From positions 1 to 30,939 of the forward strand of contig JAISVY010000018.1 in assembly GCA_031271325.1 (NCBI GenBank): a DNA stretch of 30,939 nt. Reading direction: 5' to 3'. Source of the stretch: Oscillospiraceae bacterium. Its GTDB lineage: Bacteria > Bacillota > Clostridia > Oscillospirales > UBA929. The translations under genes and the position numbers were made by a program. Numbering within the stretch: the stretch's first letter is position 1; each line of letters opens with the position of its first letter. This document shows positions 23,135 through 30,657 of this stretch, one piece after another. The notes beneath the pieces are model-generated. The model was not told the origin of the DNA. It was given only the letters and a program-made list of their open reading frames with translations, and did not search any database.

Positions 23135-23565
23135 TGAGCCTCGCCTCCCGTCTCCTCTTTCTCCCGCGCGATAAACTTGCACTTGATCGGCAGCTTATGC
23201 ATGGCAAGCCTCAGCGCCTCACGCGCTACGCTTTCATCGATTCCCGCGATCTCGAACAATACCCGTCCCGGCTTGACCACCGCCACCCAGTATTCGGGCG
23301 AACCCTTACCGGAACCCATGCGGGTTTCGGCGGGTTTCGACGTTACCGGCTTATGCGGGAAGATCTTGATCCAGACTTGACCGCCTCTGCGGATATAACG
23401 GGTCATCGCGATACGGGCGGATTCGATTTGATTGCTGGTGATCCAGCCCGGTTCCATCGCCATCAGACCGTATTCCCCGTGGGAGATGAAGTTGCCGCGA
23501 AGGGCTTTCCCCTTCATCCGGCCGCGTTGTACGCGGCGGTATTTCACTCTTTTCGGTAACAGCAT
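23131..23565 (-). CDS. rplP: 50S ribosomal protein L16
   Basis: 144 residues. MLLPKRVKYRRVQRGRMKG, FISHGEYGLMAMEPGWIT, RRGGQVWIKIFPHKPVT and MGSGKGSPEYWVAVVKPG are diagnostic. It sits by the A-site tRNA and helps final 50S maturation. The ATG overlaps the rpsC stop by one base (TAATG). Confidence 0.98.
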   Translation of the reverse strand: MLLPKRVKYRRVQRGRMKGKALRGNFISHGEYGLMAMEPGWITSNQIESARIAMTRYIRRGGQVWIKIFPHKPVTSKPAETRMGSGKGSPEYWVAVVKPGRVLFEIAGIDESVAREALRLAMHKLPIKCKFIAREKEETGGEAQ

Positions 23566-24503
23566 TATCCGTTGCCTCCTCCCGGTCTCGGGCCGCCGAA
23601 TCCGCCTCCGGGTCTTCCGCCCTGACCGCTCGGTCTCGGACCGCCGAACCCGCCTCCGGGTCTTCCGCCCTGACCACCCGGTCTCGGACCGCCGAACCCG
23701 CCGCCGGGTCTTCCGCCCTGACCGCCTTGTCTCGGACCGCCGAACCCGCCGCCTCTTCCGTCGCGGCGGTCACCGCGTTCACCGCGGTCGCCGCGGTCAC
23801 GCCGGTCGCGCCGGTCACGGCGGTCGTCGCGTGCTCTCGGGGCTTCAATGGTGCGCGGTCCCATACGGTTGCCTACCGTAAGGACTTCGCCCTTGTAGAT
23901 CCAAATCTTCACGCCGATGCGCCCGTAGGTGGTGTGCGCTTCGGCAAAACCGTAGTCGATGTCCGCGCGGAGGGTTTGCAGGGGGATCGTGCCCTCATGA
24001 TAATGCTCGCTGCGGGCGATTTCCGCGCCGCCCAAGCGTCCCGAAACGGCGGTCTTGATGCCGCGCGCCCCGGCTCTCATCGAGCGCATCATGCTCTGCT
24101 TCATGGCGCGGCGGAAACTGATGCGTTTCTCCAGCTGCGCCGCGATGTTCTCCGCCACAAGCTGGGCGTTGAGGTCGGGCTGCCGCACTTCGACGATGTT
24201 CAGCGCGACCGGCTTCTTCACCATCTTCTCGATGTCGGCGCGCAGTTTTTCAATGTCCTGCCCGCCGCGCCCGATGACCATACCGGGCTTCGCGCAATGG
24301 AGAAATACGCGCACGCGCGTGTTGTCGCGCTCAATCTCGATACGCGGGATACCGGCGGCGTAGAGTTTCTTCTTCAGGTACTCGCGTACTCTGTAGTCCT
24401 CGACGATCAGGTCGCCGACTTTATCCTCCTGCGCGTACCAGCGGGAATCCCAGCCTTTGATGACGCCTACGCGCAACCCGTGCGGGTTAACTTTCTGTCC
24501 CAT
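23565..24503 (-). CDS. rpsC: 30S ribosomal protein S3 with RGG-repeat C-terminal extension
   Basis: 312 residues, against about 210-230 usually. The conserved body (1-214) has MGQKVNPHGLRVGVIKGWDS, the KH domain with PGMVIGRGGQDIEKL (73-87) and GRIGVKIWIYKGEV. Residues 226-250 are an Arg/Asp repeat (DDRRDRRDRRDRGDR). Residues 251-309 are three and a half near-identical 16-residue units of the form GGGFGGPRPGGQGGRP. S3 forms the mRNA entry pore and helicase with S4 and S5. The tail resembles RGG boxes of RNA-binding proteins and would extend on the solvent side near the entry channel. Confidence 0.97.
   Translation of the reverse strand: MGQKVNPHGLRVGVIKGWDSRWYAQEDKVGDLIVEDYRVREYLKKKLYAAGIPRIEIERDNTRVRVFLHCAKPGMVIGRGGQDIEKLRADIEKMVKKPVALNIVEVRQPDLNAQLVAENIAAQLEKRISFRRAMKQSMMRSMRAGARGIKTAVSGRLGGAEIARSEHYHEGTIPLQTLRADIDYGFAEAHTTYGRIGVKIWIYKGEVLTVGNRMGPRTIEAPRARDDRRDRRDRRDRGDRGERGDRRDGRGGGFGGPRQGGQGGRPGGGFGGPRPGGQGGRPGGGFGGPRPSGQGGRPGGGFGGPRPGGGNG
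23568..23753 (-). repeat. 48-bp tandem repeats encoding the S3 tail
   Basis: Three full and one partial copies of a 48-bp unit in frame with rpsC, differing at a few bases (one copy has Gln for Pro, another Ser for Gly). The unit length is a multiple of three, so copy-number change keeps the frame. The preceding 75 bp (23754-23828) are a shorter Arg/Asp-coding repeat. Confidence 0.9.
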
Positions 24504-24514
24504 GAAACGCCTCC

Positions 24515-24865
24515 TTAGGCTTCATCGCCGTTACGTTCCGCAACGGTGACGGTGATGTGGCTGGTGCGTTTGAAGACCCGGTAGCCGCGCCCTTTGGCGC
24601 GTGCGTGCATCCGCTTGAGGATGGGCCCGGCGCCGACCAGAACGGAGGAAACGTAGAGTTCGTCCCTGTCCATGTTGTGGTTGTTCTCGGCGTTGGCGCA
24701 GGCGCTGTCCAAAACCTTGATCAGCAGTTCGCTCGCCGCCTTCGGCGTGTGTAAGAGGATGGCGCGCGCGCGTTTCGCGTCTTTGCCCCGGATCAGGTCG
24801 CCGACAATCGACACCTTTCGGGGCGAGATACGCGCGTATTTCATATGGGCTGCCGCTTGCATCAT
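24515..24865 (-). CDS. rplV: 50S ribosomal protein L22
   Basis: 116 residues; ATG at 24863-24865 (a second ATG follows at once) with GGAGGG upstream. KYARISPRKVSIVGDLIRGK, NAENNHNMDRDELYV and GPILKRMHARAKGRGYRVFK are typical. Its beta-hairpin lines the exit tunnel, where macrolide resistance changes occur in other species; none can be inferred here. Confidence 0.98.
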   Translation of the reverse strand: MMQAAAHMKYARISPRKVSIVGDLIRGKDAKRARAILLHTPKAASELLIKVLDSACANAENNHNMDRDELYVSSVLVGAGPILKRMHARAKGRGYRVFKRTSHITVTVAERNGDEA

Positions 24866-24874
24866 AAAGCCCTC

Positions 24875-25150
24875 CTATTTACCGCTTGTTTTGCTGCCCG
24901 CGTGACCCCGGAAGGTACGCGTGGGGGCGAATTCACCCAGCTTGTGACCGACCATGTCTTCGGTGATATACACGGGCACGTGCTTGCGTCCGTCGTGGAC
25001 GGCGATCGTATGCCCGACGAAATCGGGGAAGATGGTGGAGGCGCGGCTCCATGTCTTCAGAACCTTCTTGTCGCCCTTTTTGTTCAGCTCCTCGACGCGC
25101 TTTAACAGCTCGGGGGCGACAAACGGACCTTTCTTAACGCTTCTGCTCAT
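24875..25150 (-). CDS. rpsS: 30S ribosomal protein S19
   Basis: 91 residues. MSRSVKKGPFVAPELLKRV, WSRASTIFPDFVGHTIAVH and VGHKLGEFAPTRTFRGHAG are diagnostic. It forms a head complex with S13. It lies 13 nt after rplB and 9 nt before rplV. Confidence 0.98.
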   Translation of the reverse strand: MSRSVKKGPFVAPELLKRVEELNKKGDKKVLKTWSRASTIFPDFVGHTIAVHDGRKHVPVYITEDMVGHKLGEFAPTRTFRGHAGSKTSGK

Positions 25151-25163
25151 GAATCCTCACCAC

Positions 25164-25997
25164 CTACTTCACATTTCTGCGCTTGACAATCATCTTGTCG
25201 GTGCGGTGCTTCTTTTTGCGGGTTTTGTATCCCAGCGTCGGCTTGCCCCAAGGGGTGACCGGTCCCGGACGGCCGATCGGGGATTTGCCTTCGCCGCCGC
25301 CGTGCGGGTGATCGCAGGGATTCATGACCGAACCGCGCACCGTCGGCCTGACGCCCATGTGGCGCTTGCGCCCCGCCTTGCCGATCTGGATGTTCTCATG
25401 CTCGATGTTGCCGATCTGACCGATGGTGGCTTTGCAATCCTGCCGCACGATGCGCACCTCGCCCGAAGGGAGGCGGATCTGGGCGGTCACGCCTTCTTTG
25501 GCCATCAGCTGAGCGGCCGCGCCGGCGCTCCGCGCCATCTGCGCCCCGCGCCCCGGATACAGCTCAATGTTGTGAATCATTGTGCCCAGCGGGATCGACG
25601 CGATCGGAAGGCAGTTGCCCGGACGGATGTCCGCGCCCGCGCCCGATACCACGGTGTCGCCGTCTTTCAGACCGACAGGGGCGATGATATACCGCTTCTC
25701 GCCGTCCGCGAACTCGATCAGGGCGATGTTCGCGCTCCTGTTGGGGTCATATTCAACGCCGATGACCTTCGCGGGGTCGTCGAGGCGGTCGCGCTTGAAG
25801 TCGATCTTACGGTATTTGCGTTTCTCGCCGCCGCCGTGGTGACGAACGGTGATGCGCCCGTAGCTGTTGCGCCCGGCGGTCTTCTTCATCGGCTCTAAGA
25901 GCGACTTTTCGGGGGACTTCTTGGTGATGTCGGAAAAATCGCTGACCGTCATATGCCGGCGGGACGGCGTAGTGGGACGAAACTCTTTCACACCCAT
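25164..25997 (-). CDS. rplB: 50S ribosomal protein L2
   Basis: 277 residues, the usual size. KEFRPTTPSRRHMTVSDF, RNSYGRITVRHHGGGEKRKY, the catalytic-centre region VRGSVMNPCDHPHGGGEGK (His in the conserved loop) and the basic C-terminus are present. It is needed for subunit joining and peptidyl transfer. It starts 3 nt after the rplW stop. Confidence 0.98.
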   Translation of the reverse strand: MGVKEFRPTTPSRRHMTVSDFSDITKKSPEKSLLEPMKKTAGRNSYGRITVRHHGGGEKRKYRKIDFKRDRLDDPAKVIGVEYDPNRSANIALIEFADGEKRYIIAPVGLKDGDTVVSGAGADIRPGNCLPIASIPLGTMIHNIELYPGRGAQMARSAGAAAQLMAKEGVTAQIRLPSGEVRIVRQDCKATIGQIGNIEHENIQIGKAGRKRHMGVRPTVRGSVMNPCDHPHGGGEGKSPIGRPGPVTPWGKPTLGYKTRKKKHRTDKMIVKRRNVK

Positions 25998-26000
25998 CGC

Positions 26001-26294
26001 TTATACCATCCCTTCAAAGAACTCGATCGGTTTGCTCTGCGCGACCAGGCGGACAATCGCCTTTTTACGGGCGGCGCGGCGACCGATATGCACGCCCATC
26101 CGCTTGACTTTGCCTTGCAGGTTCATCGTGTTAACCGACAGTACATCTACGTTGAAAATTGATTCGACCGCTTCGCGTATCTCGATTTTGTTGGCGTCAC
26201 GCGCCACTTCGAACACGTAAATCTTGTCTCCGGCCTTCTCCATCGAACGCTCGGTGATGACGGGGCGGAGAATGATATCGTACGGGCTTTTCAT
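26001..26294 (-). CDS. rplW: 50S ribosomal protein L23
   Basis: 97 residues. YDIILRPVITERSMEKAG, YVFEVARDANKIEIREAVES and NTMNLQGKVKRMG match the family. It is the docking site for trigger factor and SRP at the exit tunnel. It overlaps the rplD stop by ATGA. Confidence 0.97.
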   Translation of the reverse strand: MKSPYDIILRPVITERSMEKAGDKIYVFEVARDANKIEIREAVESIFNVDVLSVNTMNLQGKVKRMGVHIGRRAARKKAIVRLVAQSKPIEFFEGMV

Positions 26295-26917
26295 CGCGCA
26301 AGCACCTCCTCGATCGAACCGACGGCTGCCTTGTCGATGATCAGCGTTCCCGCGCCGACGATGTCGTACACGTTCATCACACCCGCGACCGTCGTCCTGA
26401 CGCCTTGAATGTTGCGGGCGGACTTAACGACATTCTCGCGTACGCCGTCTGTCACGACATAGCTCTTGCCTTCCACGCCCAGCGCGTTGAGGAAAGCGAG
26501 GAACGCCTTTGTCTTGATCTCCGGCAGATCCAGCCCGTCGATCACCAAAATCTTTTGGTCGGCGGCTTTCTGCGAGAGGGCGCTGCGCATCGCGAGACGG
26601 CGTGTCTTTTTGTTTACGCCGAGGGTATACTCGCGCGGCTTAGGGGCAAACGCTACGCCGCCGTGCGTCCATTGGGGGGCGCGGGTGCTGCCCTGACGGG
26701 CGCGTCCTGTGCCCTTCTGACGGTATGGCTTGATGCCGCCGCCCGAAACCTCGGCGCGTGTCAGCGCGGATTGCGTACCCTGACGGCGGGCGGCCAGATG
26801 CGCCCGGACGACCGCGTGAACCGACGCGGCGGACGGCGTGATGCCGAAGACGGCGTCCGACAGCTCCATTTCGCCCACTTCGCCGCCGCTCATATTATAA
26901 ACCTTCGCTTTTGGCAT
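26291..26917 (-). CDS. rplD: 50S ribosomal protein L4
   Basis: 208 residues. GGGIKPYRQKGTGRARQGST (about 54-73) and GGVAFAPKPREY mark the tunnel-lining loop; ALSQKAADQKILVIDGLDL follows. In E. coli L4 represses its own S10 operon through the leader by enhancing termination; the leader here also holds a terminator-like hairpin. It follows rplC by 17 nt. Confidence 0.98.
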   Translation of the reverse strand: MPKAKVYNMSGGEVGEMELSDAVFGITPSAASVHAVVRAHLAARRQGTQSALTRAEVSGGGIKPYRQKGTGRARQGSTRAPQWTHGGVAFAPKPREYTLGVNKKTRRLAMRSALSQKAADQKILVIDGLDLPEIKTKAFLAFLNALGVEGKSYVVTDGVRENVVKSARNIQGVRTTVAGVMNVYDIVGAGTLIIDKAAVGSIEEVLAR

Positions 26918-26934
26918 GGCGGTAGCCTCCTATA

Positions 26935-27564
26935 CTAAACGTTCTTCACCGAGTTTCTCAGATATACCAACCCGCCGCGGGGTCCCGGCACGGCGCCGCG
27001 CACCGCGATGACGCCCAGTTCCGCGTCGGCTTTCACAACGTCGAGGTTGAGGACGGTGACCTGTTCGCTGCCCATATGCCCCGCCATCTTTTTACCCGGG
27101 AAAACGCGGCTGGAGTCGGTGGCCGAACCCATCGAGCCTTGATGCCGGTGTACCGGACCGCCGCCGTGGGAGACCGCCGTGCGGTGGAACCCGTGGCGCT
27201 TGATAACGCCCGCGTAGCCCTTGCCTTTGGAGACGCCGGTTATGTCCACGCGGTCGCCCGCGGCGAATACGTCGGCTTTGATCACGTCTCCGGTGTTGTA
27301 CTCACCCTCCAGGGCAAACTCTTTTAAGAACTTCTTCAGACCGACGCCCGCTTTTTCGAGGTGTCCGCGCTCCCCTTTGGAGAGCTTCCGCTCGGCGATG
27401 TCTTCATAGCCGAGCTGGACGGCTTTGTATCCGTCGCGTTCCTCGGTGCGCACCTGCGTGACGGTGCAGGGACCCGCCTGAATCACGGTGACGGGAATCA
27501 CGCGCCCGCTCTCGTCAAACAGCTGCGTCATGCCCACTTTCTTGCCTATGATGGCTTTCTGCAT
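26935..27564 (-). CDS. rplC: 50S ribosomal protein L3
   Basis: 209 residues. MQKAIIGKKVGMTQLFDESG, KGKGYAGVIKRHGFHRTAVS and GSMGSATDSSRVFPGKKMAG are diagnostic. One of two initiators of 50S assembly. GGAGG lies upstream of the ATG. A small hairpin GTTGGC-CGGCC-GCCAAC (about 27582-27600) lies in the 53-bp gap after rpsJ. Confidence 0.98.
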   Translation of the reverse strand: MQKAIIGKKVGMTQLFDESGRVIPVTVIQAGPCTVTQVRTEERDGYKAVQLGYEDIAERKLSKGERGHLEKAGVGLKKFLKEFALEGEYNTGDVIKADVFAAGDRVDITGVSKGKGYAGVIKRHGFHRTAVSHGGGPVHRHQGSMGSATDSSRVFPGKKMAGHMGSEQVTVLNLDVVKADAELGVIAVRGAVPGPRGGLVYLRNSVKNV

Positions 27565-27617
27565 ATCGCTATCCTCCTGTTATTGGTTGGCGGCCGGCCA
27601 ACTTGACAGTATATGCT

Positions 27618-27953
27618 CTACAGCTTGATCTCAATTTCCACGCCGGCCGGCAGATCGAGGCTCATCAGCGCTTCCACCGTTTTTTGGCTGGGCTTGATGA
27701 TGTCGATCAGACGCTTGTGCGTCCGGCGCTCGAACTGCTCGCGGCTGTCTTTGTATTTGTGTACGGCGCGCAGGATGGTGATGATTTCTTTCTGGGTGGG
27801 GAGCGGAATGGGACCGGATACGCGCGCTCCGTTTCGCTTGGCTGTTTCGACGATGCGCTCGGCGCTCTGGTCGATCAGCTGGTGGTCGTAAGCCTTGAGC
27901 CGGATGCGAATTTTTTCCTTGACTCTCGGCGCTTGCGCTGTGGTGGCTGCCAT
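27618..27953 (-). CDS. rpsJ: 30S ribosomal protein S10
   Basis: 111 residues, with about ten extra N-terminal residues (MAATTAQAPRVKEK) before the usual IRIRLKAYDHQLIDQSAE. ISGPIPLPTQKEI-type (here VSGPIPLPTQKEIIT) and HKRLIDIIKPSQKTVEALM are family motifs. It is both a 30S head protein and NusE, the transcription antitermination factor. It is the first gene of the supercluster, preceded by AAGGAGGAAA. No tuf or fusA gene lies upstream; the neighbour is the helicase-loader pair. Confidence 0.97.
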   Translation of the reverse strand: MAATTAQAPRVKEKIRIRLKAYDHQLIDQSAERIVETAKRNGARVSGPIPLPTQKEIITILRAVHKYKDSREQFERRTHKRLIDIIKPSQKTVEALMSLDLPAGVEIEIKL

Positions 27954-28047
27954 GATATTTCCTCCTTATCGCCCGGCGGCTGCCGGACGTAGATGGGAGC
28001 GGGATAAATTCCATCATCCCCGCCGTGTGTATCGCGGCGTTCCCGCG

Positions 28048-28069
28048 AAAAAAGCCGCAACGCGGCTTT
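28048..28069 (-). terminator. terminator-like hairpin in the S10 leader (putative attenuator)
   Basis: Minus-strand AAAGCCGC-GTT-GCGGCTTT (28069-28051) runs into six consecutive T (complement of 28053-28048). It lies about 100 nt after the predicted transcription start and about 95 nt before rpsJ. The upstream segment 28125-28117 could pair with 28074-28066, covering half of the 5' arm of the stem and forming an alternative structure (8 of 9 bases paired). Confidence 0.7.
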
Positions 28070-28174
28070 GGCGGCGACATAGCCTTTCCCCGAACCGCCC
28101 GATTGCCGGACATACTCCGCCGAAGTTACCAGCTATTGCTGCAATCTCCGGCATCATTGCAAAGACGCTTAGCC

Positions 28175-28204
28175 AGTTTACAACAACAGGAGCCGGTTTG
28201 TCAA
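28175..28204 (-). promoter_or_regulatory. promoter of the S10-spc-alpha supercluster
   Basis: Minus-strand TTGACA (28204-28199), an 18-nt spacer and TAAACT (28180-28175), flanked upstream by an AT-rich stretch with A and T runs (28205-28230) that could serve as an UP element. The predicted start is near 28168, giving a leader of about 215 nt. Confidence 0.8.
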
Positions 28205-28386
28205 GCACTTTTTGAAATATTTTTTACAATGGGGTTTATTGGTAATCATGGCAACGCCTGTCTTCTGCTGTCCGCCCGCGTCCAACCGCGCAGGGCGCGC
28301 GTATGGGAGCGCGTGGCGTCGCGCACCGGCGGCGCGTCAAGGATGCCGCGCCCTACGCACCCAACCCCGCAGCATGATGCCGCGCC
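28205..28386. other. intergenic region with a 15-bp direct repeat
   Basis: GATGCCGCGCCCTAC occurs at 28342-28356 and 28376-28390. The second copy includes the stop codon of the dnaC-like gene. Between and beside them are GC-rich inverted pieces (GGCGCG/CGCGCC). The end near the rpsJ promoter is AT-rich. No gene is seen. Confidence 0.55.
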
Positions 28387-29343
28387 CTACAGTTTCTGCC
28401 GCAAATCTTCCCCGACGAAATCCAGCCGCAGAAACTCGCCTTCGAGACGGCTGACCAGAGCCGGGCTGTAACGCCCGGTCATCTTATCTTTGGTGAGATT
28501 GGTGCAGAGCAGCATCTTTTTTTGCCTCATGACGCGCGTGTTGACCATGTCCAGCAACGCCGACTGGGTAAACGGCGTGACGAACTCCGCGCCGAGGTCG
28601 TCTATAATCAGCAAGTCGCATTCGGTCAGCCGCTTTACGTAAAACTCCGTTTCGGAGTCTCCCCGCCCGAAATGCAGGGCTTCCGCCTGCCCCAAATGGT
28701 GCGCCGCCGCGCCGTAGACCACCGAATATCCGTGTTTGCTGACCGCTCCGGCGACGCAGGCGGCGAGGTATGTCTTTCCCGTGCCCGGCTCGCCGGAAAA
28801 AAGCAAATTCTCAAACTTCGACTCAAAGTCCGCGCAGTAAATCTGGCACAACTCGCGAATATCCTCTATGTTTCGCCGGGGCGAACCGTTGATCTCGGGG
28901 TCGAACGCGTCGGAATACAGCTTTGCGTTGAAACCGGCGAAGGTATGGTTCCGCACGTCCAGCGTCGCGGAAAGCGCGTCCATTTGCAGCGCGTGGTAAC
29001 GCTCCAGCAAACAGGCGCACGGTTCCCCGTCCGCGTAACCGCCGTCTTTGCAAACCGGGCAGAGGGGCTCGTCTTCCAAAATCTCCGGCGGCGCGCCGAG
29101 CGCACGCAGTAAAGACGCTCTCTCCCGCTGAAGGGCGAGGCTTTCGGACGACGCGTCTTCCATTGTTTCCGGCGACACGAGCGCGTCTAAAAACACCGTG
29201 CGGATCTTCGCGTCCAGCGCGGACAGGCGCGGTTCCTCTTCGTACAGGCGGCGGCGCAGCTGCGCGCGGCGTTTGCGGTGGGCGGCGGCGTCTTCTTCGA
29301 GTTCCCGCCGCGCTTTTGCCAGCAAGACGCGGTCTGCCGTCAT
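28387..29343 (-). CDS. dnaC: DnaC/DnaI-like helicase-loader ATPase
   Basis: 318 residues. The N-terminal half is Arg/Glu-rich and helical, followed by a possible Zn site CPVC...CAC (Cys95, 98, 109, 111). The AAA+ domain has Walker A SGEPGTGKT (183-191), Walker B LLIIDDLGAE (244-253), sensor I LLCTNLT (278-284) and an arginine finger near Arg299 in SRLEGEF. Such proteins load the replicative helicase at the origin or restart sites. It starts 4 nt after the DnaD-like gene, so the two form an operon that is likely a functional pair. The ATG has AAAGGGGAG upstream. Confidence 0.9.
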   Translation of the reverse strand: MTADRVLLAKARRELEEDAAAHRKRRAQLRRRLYEEEPRLSALDAKIRTVFLDALVSPETMEDASSESLALQRERASLLRALGAPPEILEDEPLCPVCKDGGYADGEPCACLLERYHALQMDALSATLDVRNHTFAGFNAKLYSDAFDPEINGSPRRNIEDIRELCQIYCADFESKFENLLFSGEPGTGKTYLAACVAGAVSKHGYSVVYGAAAHHLGQAEALHFGRGDSETEFYVKRLTECDLLIIDDLGAEFVTPFTQSALLDMVNTRVMRQKKMLLCTNLTKDKMTGRYSPALVSRLEGEFLRLDFVGEDLRQKL

Positions 29344-29347
29344 GCCG

Positions 29348-30163
29348 TCACTCCCCTTTCACCCGCTTGAGAGCCGCTCTGGTGCGGTCATAAGAGCCGG
29401 CGGCGGCGTTGTTCTTGGGCGGCGGCTTTTTGTCGTACGCTTCCGCCTGTTCCGGCGTATGCCAGCCTTTTTCGTGCCAGCGGCGCAGGATGGTGTCGCA
29501 GTATTTCCACGCAGGCCATTGGGTTTTGTCCACCGTCTTGGCGTACGCAAGCGCGATGGCTTCGACGGAGAATCCCATTTCGATCCATGAAGCCACGTAC
29601 TTTTTCTCGATTTCGGAAGGCGCTCTGCCAAAGATGCCGAAATTCTTGAACACTTTCGAAAACATCTCGCGCGACGCCTCTTTTTGCTCTATGTACCGCA
29701 CGGCGGCATCCTGATCAGAAATCCCCGCCTCTTCCCAAAGCGCCGCCTCACGGTCGGCGCGTTTCATCGTGAGCGGCGGCTTGTCCTCTTTGCAGTGGTT
29801 GAGAAGCAGCATCATCACATCGGGCGGCAGACCGCGCCAGCGGTAAATAGAAAAGAGAATCTGACGGTCGCTGGACGAGAGCAGCCGCCCCATCAGCCTC
29901 TCGGCCTCGTTGAACACGGCAAAGAAACCGGGGTCGGTCAGCAGCCCCTGCTTGATCTCCCCCGCGTCGTAAGACGGACGCTCAGCGCCGATCGGCGCGG
30001 CAAGCCCCGCGCCGGACAGCTTCTTCTGCGCCTCGCGCAAACGAACGCCGCCGAGCGCCGGTTCTTTTCCGCGCTTGACATATAGGTAAAGCAACGCCGC
30101 GTCGCCGTCGTTCTGCAGCAGGAGCCTGTCCAGCTCTTCCACGGTAAAGGTGATCTGTTCCAT
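29348..30163 (-). CDS. DnaD-domain replication initiation protein
   Basis: 271 residues from ATG 30161-30163. The middle and C-terminal parts match the DnaB/DnaD DDBH2 domain: MFSKVFKNFGIFGRAPSEIE, YVASWIEMGFSVEAIALAY and the WPAWKYCDTILRRWHEKG signature (the YxxxIL...W type motif). DnaD-like proteins remodel DNA and help bring helicase and loader to the origin, which fits the loader gene 4 nt downstream. The C-terminal tail is Lys/Pro-rich. No ribosome site precedes the ATG, and a promoter ends 7 nt before it, so the mRNA may be leaderless. In-frame starts further upstream (30193-30208) overlap the promoter. Confidence 0.88.
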   Translation of the reverse strand: MEQITFTVEELDRLLLQNDGDAALLYLYVKRGKEPALGGVRLREAQKKLSGAGLAAPIGAERPSYDAGEIKQGLLTDPGFFAVFNEAERLMGRLLSSSDRQILFSIYRWRGLPPDVMMLLLNHCKEDKPPLTMKRADREAALWEEAGISDQDAAVRYIEQKEASREMFSKVFKNFGIFGRAPSEIEKKYVASWIEMGFSVEAIALAYAKTVDKTQWPAWKYCDTILRRWHEKGWHTPEQAEAYDKKPPPKNNAAAGSYDRTRAALKRVKGE

Positions 30164-30170
30164 AGGTTTC

Positions 30171-30199
30171 AGTATACCACGGCGTCCGGGCATATGCAA
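30171..30199 (-). promoter_or_regulatory. promoter of the dnaD-like/dnaC operon
   Basis: Minus-strand TTGCAT (30199-30194), a 17-nt spacer and TATACT (30176-30171). Only 7 nt separate the -10 from the ATG at 30163, so transcription would begin at or next to the start codon. Confidence 0.65.
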
Positions 30200-30201
30200 G
30201 G

Positions 30202-30230
30202 GTGACATCGCGGCTTGCGCGTGATATACT
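30202..30230 (+). promoter_or_regulatory. promoter of the small membrane protein gene
   Basis: GTGACA (30202-30207), a 17-nt spacer and TATACT (30225-30230). It is back to back with the dnaD-like promoter, with 2 bp between the -35 elements. The predicted start near 30237 leaves a short leader carrying GAAAGGG. Confidence 0.6.
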
Positions 30231-30259
30231 GTACCAAAACGACGAAAGGGTTTGATGCC

Positions 30260-30643
30260 ATGCCGCCGCTGCTTCTTTATTTCTGTATTATGTTCCCCGC
30301 GACGCTGGTATTGGAGGGGTTGGTGCTTTTAGCGTTCAAGATCAGCTTGGCAAAAAATTGGATCCCTCTGTTGCTGGTAAACTTGGTTGCCCAAACCGCC
30401 CTGACGTTCACGGCGGGGCTGGCGCTGGCGCGCTCCGGACCGGCAGCGGCGGTCGTCGCCTTGATTCCGGCGGGATTTGTCATTATGATCGTCGAGGCGC
30501 TGGTTTACGAGCATTTTTTCAAAACCCCAAAGCCCAAAACCGCCCTCGCCTTCGGCATCGTGGCAAACCTGACAAGCTGGGCCGCAAGCGGCGCGGCGAT
30601 CGGCGCCGGGTGGCTGCAAAATTTGTTAAGGTACAATAGATAG
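30260..30643 (+). CDS. small integral membrane protein, function unknown
   Basis: 127 residues from ATG 30260, chosen because GAAAGGG lies 9 nt upstream; an earlier in-frame start at 30215 would lie within the promoter. Four predicted membrane segments (about 3-26, 33-55, 60-82, 92-116) with short loops; the conserved-looking loop VYEHFFKTPKPKTALAFG is cytosolic by the positive-inside rule. No family recognised. It has its own promoter divergent from the replication genes and is followed within 100 bp by an insertion sequence, so any downstream partner may have been displaced. Confidence 0.65.
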   Translation: MPPLLLYFCIMFPATLVLEGLVLLAFKISLAKNWIPLLLVNLVAQTALTFTAGLALARSGPAAAVVALIPAGFVIMIVEALVYEHFFKTPKPKTALAFGIVANLTSWAASGAAIGAGWLQNLLRYNR

Positions 30644-30657
30644 GTAACAGAAGCAGA

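Noticed and set aside
23568..23828. CRISPR-like array in the rpsC 3' region
   Set aside because: The 48-bp repeats are contiguous without spacers and are in frame, coding a Gly/Arg-rich tail.
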